A stretch of DNA of 64,000 bases from Membranipora membranacea. Taxonomy: Eukaryota; Bryozoa; Gymnolaemata; Cheilostomatida; Membraniporidae. Below the pieces are notes generated by a model. The model ran no database searches. It was not told the DNA's origin and saw only the letters and a list, made by a program, of their open reading frames with translations. The DNA is taken from the NCBI GenBank assembly GCA_914767715.1, contig OU612072.1:22692001-22756000 (forward strand), written 5' to 3'. Position numbers and translations under genes: made by a program. This document shows, piece by piece, positions 1-9,507 of the stretch; the stretch's first letter is position 1, and the number at the start of each line of letters is the position of its first letter.

Positions 1-80
1 GATTGCTGTCACCTCATTCAGCCCCTTCTTATTGATATAGTGTGTGAGTAATCTGATCCCCTCCTCTCCTGGGTAAGTAC
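1..80 (-). CDS. Roco gene A, linker exon after COR (partial, runs off left edge)
   Basis: A splice acceptor (TTCTAG) at about 81-86 opens an exon that stays open to the window edge. Read in phase with the preceding exon (which ends after the first base of a codon) it gives C-T-Y-P-G-E-E-G-I-R-L-L, then ...INKKGLNEV. It aligns loosely with the linker exon of gene B (52774-52931), which has EEYNDLKEYILGKGLNV in the same place and the same phase. This supports it as the next exon of gene A. Whether a caspase follows, as in gene B, lies outside the window. The fold is not recognised; a helical linker is all that can be said. Confidence 0.55.
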
Positions 81-283
81 CTAGAATACACATCAGGTCA
101 TTAATCACTACCTCTATTTTTTGTATCAAGATGACAAACTACTGCAGACAAGGTAAGTACTGAGGATATGTCCAAAACATGAATTTAGTGAATTAGAAAA
201 GTGAGTGCTAGTTGTACACAGATATCCAACAAAGATGAGTGTTGTTCAAACGAAGAAGCTTTGCAAAATAATGATGAACTCAC

Positions 284-2217
284 ATGGTACTCTGAGCAAA
301 GCTGGTATATCCGTTTCATCGCCACATTCAGCAATCTCTGTAGTGAGTCTTTGTGGATGAGCCGTTACCGCCTGGAACTCTAACAGTGCTGGATTTGGCC
401 TACCAAGAATGAGACAGTGGAGGCAAGGAATGTCATAATCTATCTTTATGGCAGGCCATGTTGATTTTGCTTTCCCAGATAACACTTTGAGGAGGGTGGA
501 GAACTTTGCCCAACATTCAGATATAGTGGTTGCACATCCGTCAACTCTGATGATTGCCCTTTGCGAATCTCTCTCATGTATGAAATGAACATCAAACTGC
601 TCCTTCTTCTCATTGCCAGATCTGGTTGGTGCTTGCAACTTTGCAGCTGCTCCATTCCCATAGGGGAAAATTTGATAGCTTTCATCCATATTTTCGAGAA
701 ATGAAACTGTTAACTGATGAAATGCATAGTCAGGCGCCTTCAATCCGATAAAGTTCATTGATGCATATAGCTGAATCTCAGCTCTATGATGAGAAAATGA
801 ATGTTCAGGCATGAAGTATGGCATCAGGTAGCATTCATCCTGATTATTGATAACTGTTGGGCCAAACAGAAGTTTGAATTTTACCAAAAGAGCAATAGCA
901 ATTTCAGAAGGTATTTTGGAGGGTAGGTCAGAAATGCGGGAATGAAGGTCAGCTTTGCTCATCATACCATTTCTTTGATAGCTGCTGGGTCCTGAAGTCA
1001 CATTTCCATCTGCTGATTGTTGTATGACAATTTCTGGAATCATGGTGTGACCATACAATGATCCTATGAGCTCTGTTAAAACTGGTATTTTATGGAACAC
1101 AGTATTTGCCAGGCTAGGGGTAGAGGAATCTGGGTACCACAATATCTGACCAGATCGCTTCATGAAGTCAAAAACAGTCCGAGGGTGCTTCAGAGAAGGA
1201 GAAATCAGGTCATGTTTGAGATAGCTGTCATTATTCTTGATGAAGGGAGAAAGCCAAATACTGGGAATGGAACATTTTGAACCCTGTACTCTGTTGTAGA
1301 GGGTTCTCTCTAGCCTCTTGAATACTGTGGAATAGACTTTGTCATCTTGAGAAAAGCCTACTGAGAACAAATTCTTCTTGCTGAACACAGATGAAACATG
1401 ATCCCCGTCAGAATGAACAGCAAGCCTTTCTATTTGACTGTTTTCATTTAGAAAGTCATCAGTCAAATCTTGTAGAGTGCGAATGAAGTCACCAGCTATT
1501 TTTTCATACAGGTCTAACTTAGTTCTATATTCATCATGGTGGGTGAGAACTACGAGGGGCTCTTGGATCTTTTGAACTGCTGTCCCAAGGTGTGCGACCC
1601 AATTGAAAGCGACTTCCCTTGTGGCTTCACGTGGTCCTCGCTTTTTGGCTATTTCTTCGAATTCTGACATATTCACCACGACTATTGGTATGCAGTCTTC
1701 ACGCATTGTCAGGTGGTAGCCGTGATGGTACATTTCATCACCACCAAAGTCAATAACCTCGACATCACTTTCCTCTGAATCAGGGCCTTGAATCTGTACC
1801 TTCTCAAAACCGAAAACCTTTGTTTTTTCAACGCTTGCATCATGTGGACTTCGAGCTTCGAACTTATGCTTCATGACACTTAGAAGAGAAGACTTCCCTG
1901 CCTCTTTTCTACCAATGAGGACTATAGGTGATAGAGAGATGACTTCTTTTCCACTTTCCATGTCTGTGTAGTAGTGTTTTATGTCGCTCCAACCTCCTTC
2001 ACACACAGCATAGGGTGGCTCTATTAGCTTGTTGCACTCCCCACAGTTGAATGTGGAGAGATTCAGCGAACAAATACTGGAATGTAATCGGATGAGATCA
2101 GAGTTTTCATCAAGGTTCAGAGAAGTTAGAGAGACTAGTTCACCGATCCATTCAGGTAACTGTTTGATGTTATTATAGGGCAACGCCAGCTCTTTCAGTC
2201 TCCTCATGGTTCTTATA
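284..2217 (-). CDS. Roco gene A main exon: LRR end, ROC GTPase and COR domain
   Basis: A single long open exon encodes a Roco-family (LRR-ROC-COR) protein, related in layout to MFHAS1 and other LRR-Roco proteins. Numbering from the Met at 2207: residues 1-50 are leucine-rich repeats (LKELALPYNNIKQLPEW); the ROC GTPase domain has P-loop GRKEAGKS at 99-106, the G3 motif DFGG at 153-156 and the G4-like THHD at 222-225; COR follows from about 300, with a late Cys pair (CLHC). The acceptor at 2218-2220 gives a phase-2 start, so Met 2207 is internal and follows an upstream LRR exon. The donor lies at 283 (CAT|GTGAGT) and leaves phase 1. The P-loop is intact, so GTP binding is plausible. In the family, ROC-COR acts as a nucleotide-dependent dimer switch; the ligand of the LRRs is unknown. 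A near-identical paralogue exon lies at 53212-55124. Confidence 0.9.
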
Positions 2218-2466
2218 CTGAATAAGATGAGATATTTACGTGTATATTATACAAATCAGATAATTATGATTATTTATCTTATTTTGATTTCATTTTGGTC
2301 AAATTTGTGGCTCTCCAAATACCAAGATCAGCTCAGTTATTTGTTCAACAGTATATTCGGCATCCAATGAATTTATCTGCAGCTGGGAGCCAATATATTT
2401 GAGCATTCCACAGCATAAATGTGGATCAATGTACCACTAGGTAAGCCGTCGATGTTAAAATAAACT

Positions 2467-2671
2467 GATGTGGGTTAAAATCGCAAGTGTTGTCTCCGTC
2501 CGAGGACTGAGAAATATCAGTGCCTTAAGTTGCTCTCAGTTTGCAGGCAGGTCGGAGCACACCTGGGGCGTCATATGAGCCCAGTAGCCAGTATACCGCA
2601 GCGGGATTCGAACCCAGGACCTCCGCGCGTTAAAGGGCAGGCGCTCTAACCAACTGAGCTACTTCCTACTC
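2467..2671 (-). mobile_element. tRNA-derived SINE
   Basis: On the minus strand the head (about 2668 down to 2590) reads as a tRNA-like pol III promoter: box A GTAGCTCAGTTGGTTAGAGC and box B GGTTCGAATCC. A tRNA-unrelated body follows. The block is missing from the otherwise collinear paralogous intron near 55365-55385, so this is an insertion younger than the segmental duplication. A clear target-site duplication is not visible. Confidence 0.75.
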
Positions 2672-4255
2672 CTGAAGGGGACTATTGCTAGGCAATTATG
2701 ATTGAAACCGGATTGTATTTTCATCTTTTTCAGAGTTGTCTTAAATGAGAGTGATGTTGCAAACCCCTTCCCATCAGTCACATTCATAAAAATGTCAAAA
2801 TAAAATTAAAATTTGAATCGGCTGCAGGCTCACTTGAAATATGTAGTTAAAAGGTGCATCATCTGTGGTTTTGACACAAATAAAATACCACATTTATACA
2901 TACAATATATTTTTCACCACAACCAATGCCTTTATTTTCTGAAGCTATGTCTATCGGCCGTAATGAAGGCGTGGTTGGGGAGATTGAGACACAAATAATG
3001 GCACCTCAACATTTATTTCACCTGATGAGAAATCAAATCGGCAAAAACGAGAAGACAATATCATCAAATAGCCGGAGAAAATTTACCAACCTACTTCACC
3101 CCAACTGGGAACTACCTTTACCAGAAAAAAAAACAAGGCACTATAGTGTCCAATATTTGAAAACTATAACTGAACCCAACGGGCAAATCACCTTGAATTA
3201 TCCTCCAAAAAAACATGGCGCCCGTATTAACAACAATCACTGTGGAAGTGGACAGTTCAATTGAGAACTGTATGGCCGCGTGGAGGGTGAATATAAAAAA
3301 TCAGAGGGCTCCCTTGAGGCAGCAGATAACAAGACTTATATATCCCGGAGAAATCGGGGTTAGACCAGCTGACTGCTTTATGCCTTTCATAATCATTATA
3401 AAATGTCATTTAATAAAGACTACAATTCTGTGAGTCTGCTCTCTGTTACCAAGAGCATCCACATTCCACACAAATATGTTAGCATTGTACACAATATCAT
3501 GTGACCTGGATTTTCCATTACAATAGTAGGGGTTCTCCCATTTCATATGATAGTTTTCTCCTAATGTAATTTTTTGCCCCCTAAAAACGGCCCCAGCTCT
3601 CTATTGTGTACACTGAGAAGTGTAAATTTTGCGGTTTTGAACATTCCTAAGCTTCTCATGAACCGTAAACATTCAAATTGAAGCCCCAAAGAGATATCAT
3701 TAAACTGAAAGCTAGCTATTAGTTGCTTTCGTCGGACTACCTGTTGTTATGTTGCATTTATGGTTGCTACAGGTCTACTATGAAATAATTTATTCCTATT
3801 CGGATTAACGGGATGACTGCAATCATGACCACACATCATGCACAGAATATTGATAGGGGGAGGATGGCAATTGGTATTGTAAATTTTCTGCAGAGCTAAT
3901 TGATCATTTAATCTGTTTTAAAATAAAAACCAGATTCAACAAATATGTGTCCTATTTAAATGATGGTGATAGCAGTTTTACTTCAATAGATTCACTAATT
4001 AATATGCAGACTTTATTAGCACATGTTATTTGTTGAGAGGAGTAGCAGTGTTAATTTATGATTTTTTGATATCTGAGCAGGATACAATCCACATATCCAG
4101 TGCCTCATATCACTTTTTCAAAAAGTGTTTTGGAAAAAAATAGAAGAAACGGCTGAATAACAGTCCTGTGTCCTACCGCATATGCGTAGTAAAACCAGAA
4201 GAGGGTATGCTTACTTTACCCACATATCTCAAATATAAATCAATGAAAATCTGTA

Positions 4256-4380
4256 AGCTTCAGCGGGACGGCGTGGCCGAGTGGCTAGCATGCTCGATCA
4301 CAGTGAGTGGTCCAGGTTCAAATCCCGGTTGAGAGCAAAGAAGCAAGAAGGTGGAAGGGTATAACCGACTTTTTTATATA
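4256..4380 (+). mobile_element. tRNA-Ser/Leu-like SINE module 1
   Basis: It starts AGCTTCAGCGG and carries an A-box-like TGGCCGAGTGGCTAGC and a B-box GGTTCAAATCCC. A T-run (CTTTTTTAT) near 4369 resembles a pol III terminator. The cloverleaf is degenerate, so a functional tRNA is unlikely. A copy lies at 57019 in the paralogous intron. Confidence 0.6.
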
Positions 4381-4445
4381 TTACTACTTACACCCACTAC
4401 ATCATTAAATTTAAATACCTTGAATATTTCACACTGAACTTTGCT

Positions 4446-4580
4446 AGCTTCAGCGGCCAAGCGTGGCTGAGCGGTTGATCTCAGCACCAGAGGCCGGAGT
4501 TCAAATTCTGGTGAGGCCAGATTAAAAGCCGTGAGGAAGAAGCATGGTATGACCCTTTTATTTATATATAATATATATAT
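4446..4580 (+). mobile_element. tRNA-like SINE module 2, in tandem with module 1
   Basis: It begins with the same AGCTTCAGCGG, 190 bp after module 1. A-box TGGCTGAGCGGTTGATC and B-box-like AGTTCAAATTCTGG are visible, and GGCC...GGCC ends could pair as an acceptor stem. A T-rich, (TA)-rich tail follows. A copy lies at 57209. Confidence 0.55.
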
Positions 4581-4639
4581 ATATACCACAATTATAACAT
4601 GTTTGTTGCGCTATATTCTATGGCTGAATTCACTGAAAA

Positions 4640-5000
4640 TAATTGTAGAGGGAGTTCTGCCATAGGTCTCAGTGAAGAAGATGTTGCTTGTCTCTCAATA
4701 ACAAATTAAGTTTGATGCGATCTACGTTCCAGAGAAATGGAAGGAAGCGCAAATCCGACCAATCCCAGGGTTGCTTGCCCCTCCAAACACAAAGACTATC
4801 AGCCAGGGTCAATATTGTTTCACCTTGGATTCTCTCTACCTGGGATTCTCTCCTGGGTAGGAGATCGGGCGAGCTATCCGGCTATCAAGTGAAGGGAAAA
4901 GGGAAAACTTCTCAAGACAGCAAACTGCATAAAACTCAATCTAGGTACAAATTTAATCATAGTCACGGACTGGGGTAAGTTTGGGAGCATCCAATGAAAA
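4640..5000 (+). mobile_element. Decayed LINE fragment (dispersed family)
   Basis: This is one member of a repeat present also at 12600, 18842 and 57400, with tails at 8105 and 11035. Translated pieces resemble the start of a non-LTR reverse transcriptase (pattern RPIPRVACPSKHKGYQPVSIL, best seen near 19250), similar to the usual 'PIPK...YRPIS' block. Frameshifts and stops are present. Confidence 0.5.
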
Positions 5001-6581
5001 AGTTATAAAGAATGATAAATTATCTACCCGAGGAAATCAACTTAAGTAATCAGTGACTTTGCTCAATGAGTGAAACAAATTAGCACCAAGTAACAACACC
5101 TGATAATAAGATGTTGGTCTTGTACCATTGCCTGAACAATTGTTCAATACCGGTGAGTGGATGGTATAATTCAGGAGTTCGGACCAGATTTGCAATTAAT
5201 TTTCTGTTAAACTAGTTGAACACACCATAAATTGTGGAATTTGAATGAAAAAAGGTAAACTCAAACACCACCCAAGGTAATATCACAACCCCACAAGCCT
5301 GTTGCTCATTACATAGACTCAACGATCAATGTTGCATTTCTGATTATTACACAATGTAAAGTTATATTTGTGAGCATCTTGAGAACCTACAAGTGTGTAT
5401 AACTTTTTGAGCTGGTGACCCTGCACTTGTCATTTATAGCAGTATGGTTCAAAAGATTGAAAAGTGATGACATTATCTCTCATGAAAATTTTACATAACT
5501 TTACATGATTTCTTTACTTCAAATTTTTAAAGGTGTGTACGCTATTTTATTAGCGTACCTGTTTTATTAGCCTACGTTTTATTAGCATACCTGTTTTATA
5601 TTCGTAATTTTCACAGAATTGTAGAAACATAAATAAAGAAAGCACATAACTAAAACCTGTATGACCATATTCACTGGGCAAAGTACAGGTTCGGATAGTT
5701 GTTGCTCAGGATAATCTAAACTGATGATGATGACCAATGTGTCTTCCTAAAATTCATAAATGTGTATGGCCGTTCACTACCTCCCAACAACCTTGCCACT
5801 TGATAGGTGTTATGCTGGAGTCAAAAAAGTTGCCGATAACAAACTATGGCAGACCTTATCAGTATTGAGGACTGCCAAATTTACATTCAGCAGATTCAGC
5901 TCTCAAATATGCAATCACTATCCTGCAGCAGTTTGATGAAATCAATCCCATTCGCAGCCAGTGAAATAGTAGCCATACCTTTTGTGATTTTCATAAAGGC
6001 TGTCAAGTACTATTGCTAAAATTCACTTTTATTATTGGTTGAGTGATTATAATTTGTTTAATGGTGTTGGCATTTGCAGCGTAACAGTTGATAATCCCTG
6101 AAAACTTATAGTAGTTGTAGTGGGACCTAATCCATGTTTATGCACAATAATTATCATAGGCAATGGATCTAAGTGATAATTAATTCCTATAATTACAGCT
6201 ACAACAATTAACTACTGGCAAGAATCCAGTCAGACAGCCCAAATTTGAGTCCTTTGTGTCAAAATAAAAATATCTCAATATAAAACATTGTTGATAGCTA
6301 AAGACAATACAGCCAGCTTTTACTGCGTGAATAGCATAAATTTTCCCAGGAAATAGGCTTCATTTAACTCTGGCAAAATTAATGTCAACACACAGCATTG
6401 AGTTTTGAATTTCGTTCGTACACACAATGGAGTTAGGGCTGATATCTTCCACAAGATACCATGCCGGTTACATGTTGAGTTATCATCTAATTTTTTCAAC
6501 TCCCACCACAAATTGCAATATTCTTGCTTAGCAGACATCTTGTATACAACATTTACATTGATACTAAGTTTTTGACTCCTT
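5000..6581. other. Intron of Roco gene A, no gene seen
   Basis: AT-rich sequence without a credible exon. Its only repeat structure is a short block of the 18-bp ATTAGC(C/A)TACCTGTTTT repeat near 5543-5600, better developed at 9230 and 12158. Confidence 0.6.
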
Positions 6582-7684
6582 GCGGTCAAAATATCATCGA
6601 TCCATATTGATATAGGTCGGAATTGTATTGACAAACTGTATGACAATGGACAATGTCTCTACAGTTCTTGAGTTCAATTCCATCAATGACTTAGGTCAAC
6701 GGCGATCATTTTGGATTCCAGGAGGAAGGCAAACAGCACAACCATAATTATATGTTTAATGCAGCTTTGTTTGAATGAATTAAAATCAGGAATCCATCAT
6801 CCCGAGTTAAACCCCAGATCACATTTTAAAGGATAATGATTTCAATGCTTGCTGCTCATGTGTTAATCTTACACCTGTCAAACTGTGCAAACTTTGATGA
6901 TTATACTATGTGATTAAGTCAACCAAGGGATTAAATTTTGATCTCTTGGTGTGAAAGGTTTGATACTACTGTTCCATCCATTCTGTTGTCACCGAAGTCT
7001 AAATATATTTTGACAAATCCGTGATTGTGTTTGCACTGCGAAGATACTCATGTTAGTATCGCCTGAGCCTATTTTCTGACAACATTTACAACTTTTTGAT
7101 GGGGTCGTAATTTATAATTTGTAATTTTACTTTGCTGGACGATACAATAGTATAGCTTATGAACGGAGGCACTTTTCATTGATTTAATATCAGCAATTCT
7201 ACTGCTAGCTGCCCCACTCATTGGGGATAAATTTACCTTTATGATGGTAAACACTCTGATATCTAGTAGTTCGACTCCACATTATGGCGATGTTTTTCGG
7301 CATTTTCAAATTCCAAGAATATTTTGAAGGTAATATAATTTTAAAAATTTAAACACATTCCATCGATCTGTGGAAGTGATGTAACCATTTTCTTGACAGT
7401 GGGCTAAACATTGAGTTTGCCAAATTGAGATTGATTCCTAATAAAGAGATTGATGTGAGATGGTTCTTGAAAACAATTTCCATTGAGAACTGAAAGGCAT
7501 CCAGATTGCATTACATTGTGGTAGCCAGTGTTTACCTTTCGGATTGATTCTGACACTTCTCACTTGTGGGTGAGCACAATTCCAAAAATTTTAAAATCAA
7601 GACACATACATACATACATGCGATATAGTTGTGTGATATATGTGTTTTTTCAATAGCATAATCCAACAAACAAACTGAACATAC

Positions 7685-7831
7685 CCTGAAGGTAACTCGA
7701 CCAGATCACAATCGCTCATTATCAGTTTCTCTAGTCTTCTAAGTCCAGATAGCGTATCACTCAACTGATCATCTGTACTCAGATTGTTGTAACTGACATC
7801 CAGCTGCTTCAGTGATACCATCTTTGAAATG
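7685..7831 (-). CDS. Roco gene A, LRR exon (module in duplication unit 1)
   Basis: A 147-bp exon encoding one leucine-rich module that runs from (S/G)ISKMVSLKQLDVSYNN through LRRLEKLIMSDCDLVELPSG. The acceptor is at about 7832-7833 (TGCAG) and the donor GTATGT starts at 7684. Both ends are phase 2, so it can be added or skipped without a frameshift. The N-terminal half is identical to the exon at 10610-10756, whereas the C-terminal third differs strongly. LRRs of this type normally form a curved binding surface; the partner is unknown. Confidence 0.85.
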
Positions 7832-8069
7832 CTGCAAGGTACCAACAAAACATTGAAATTTGTTCAAAACAGAGAGTGGTGAAATCTGAATTCGACATTG
7901 ATAATAAGATGTTGAAGGTTGCAGTTGATTGCATGCCTCTGAAAAGTTCAATGCGCCACTTTTACATTATGGTTGTCAAGCTCTGATGTGAAATCATCAA
8001 GCAGTTTGATCGAGGCGTCGACTGTCCCAATGTGCGTCTTGTAAGCAAACTGTGGGCGCTCGGAGTGAC

Positions 8070-8910
8070 AGGCTGAACTCACACAGATATCTACAATTGT
8101 TGTCTGTTTGCTAGTTTATCAGACTATCAAGTGAAGGGAAAAGGGAAAACTTCTCGAGGCAGGCAAACTGCATAAAACTCAATCTAGGTACAAATTTAAT
8201 CATAGTCACGGACTGGGGTCAGTTCGGGAGCATCCAATAATTATAAAAAATTATGAATTATCAACGAGAGGAAATCAACTATAGTAATCAGTGACTATGC
8301 TAAATGAGTGTACCAAATTAATTGTAGATAGTGATTTACTGCCGACAATTGAAAACAGAACTACAATTTTCATGCGACCATCAGGTATTAAGAGGATGGC
8401 AGCAACTTCAATGTCATTTGGTACAATTATATTCGAATATCCACAATTTGATAACTATTTTACATTGGTCCTAGTTTCTTTTTATTAGGATGACACTGAG
8501 ACTCATAAAAAATCCTTTTCATTGCTTTTAATCAGGTTTGTAACATGGAAGTTGTCAAACTACCTTTAGAGATGGGGCAACTCCCACTATATTTGACGTT
8601 TTGACGTCATCATGTGTAATTAAGTAAAGACTGTGCCTAACATCACTTTCTTCTATCTATTAGTATGCCTTGGGAAACTTCTGCCTAAACATTTCAGTCT
8701 GTTTATCAAAGATCTTAACCATATCTCCAAAGCCGATCTACGATCAATTATAGGGACCTTATGGGCTTCATACTGGCCATAAAGGATTTCAAATCTGAGC
8801 TTAAAAATATGCAGTGCCCTGAAAAGGGCTTCCCAGGTTTATCTCCTCTGCTGAAACTGGAAGCAAAAGAGTAAATGAGATGATGGCCATGAGAAATGTG
8901 CAACAAAAAT
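8070..8910. repeat. Dispersed intronic repeat block in unit 1
   Basis: It holds an internally deleted tail of the decayed LINE family (8070-8240), then blocks also found at 13340-13740, 15069-15390, 19555-19970 and 61853-62270. No coding function is visible. The same block is at 11000-11840 in unit 2. Confidence 0.7.
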
Positions 8911-9229
8911 GAACTGACATGAATGCCTTATAATACTAGATCACTTGGGATTGAATGTAATTTCCAAACTGCCTCTACTGCTGTCTTGGAACCTACAGTT
9001 GAGGTTCAAAAATCAAAAGTCATGTTTTCATAAGATTCCTAAACCTTTTGAGAATTTGTGAGCATCTCGAGAACCTACAAGTGCGTATAACTTATTGAGC
9101 TGGTGACCCTGCACTTGTCATTTATAGCAGGATGGTTCAAAAGATTCAAAAGTGATGACATTATCTCTCATGAAAATTTTACATAACTTTACATGAATTT
9201 TTAATTGAACTTTTTAAAGGTCTGTACAC

Positions 9230-9330
9230 TATTTTATTAGCCTACCTGTTTTATTAGCCTACCTGTTTTATTAGCATACCTGTTTTATTAGCCTACCTGT
9301 TTTATTAGCCTAACGTTTTATTAGCATACC
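9230..9330. repeat. 18-bp tandem repeat (ATTAGCCTACCTGTTTT)
   Basis: About six imperfect copies. The array recurs at 12158-12262 in unit 2, and a shorter version is at 5543-5600. Confidence 0.9.
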
Positions 9331-9507
9331 TGTTTTATATTCGTTATTTTCACAGAATTTTAGAAACATAAATAAAGAAAGCACATAGCTAAAACCTGTA
9401 TTCTCATATTCACTGGGCAAAGTACATGTTTGGATAGTTGTTGCTCAGGATAATCTAAACTGATGATGATGACCAATGTGCCTTCCTAAAATTCTTATGC
9501 TCCTTAT

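Larger units (their letters stand above)
690..5060. repeat. Segmental duplication, copy 1 (pair of 53610-58480)
   Basis: Most of the ROC-COR exon and about 2.8 kb of adjoining intron are shared with copy 2. Matching intron stretches include 2700-4140, which pairs with about 55385-56890. Differences are indels: a tRNA-derived SINE (2467-2671) is present only here, and a 630-bp TTAA-flanked insertion plus a LINE are present only in copy 2. Boundaries are approximate; identity drops sharply in the exon below about position 780. Confidence 0.85.
6582..9507. repeat. Tandem duplication unit 1 (2.93 kb, contains an LRR exon)
   Basis: The stretch from GCGGTCAAAATAT is repeated head-to-tail at 9508 and again at 12438 (partial). 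Units 1 and 2 are nearly identical across intron sequence, and the offset stays near 2920-2930 bp. Each unit carries one 147-bp LRR exon of gene A, so the duplication adds one LRR module to the protein in frame. Confidence 0.95.

Noticed and set aside
4263-4345. Functional tRNA genes
   Set aside because: Promoter boxes are recognisable but the stems do not pair well; SINE or pseudogene is the better reading here and at 27635, 49100 and 57019.
7069-7254. Identical 61-codon frames at 7069 and 9995
   Set aside because: Conservation is explained by the recent tandem duplication of the whole region; no splice context or homology.
8291-8488. Identical small frames at 8291 and 11221
   Set aside because: They belong to a dispersed intronic repeat and are duplicated with the 2.93-kb unit; diverged copies (13340, 61853) lose the frame.
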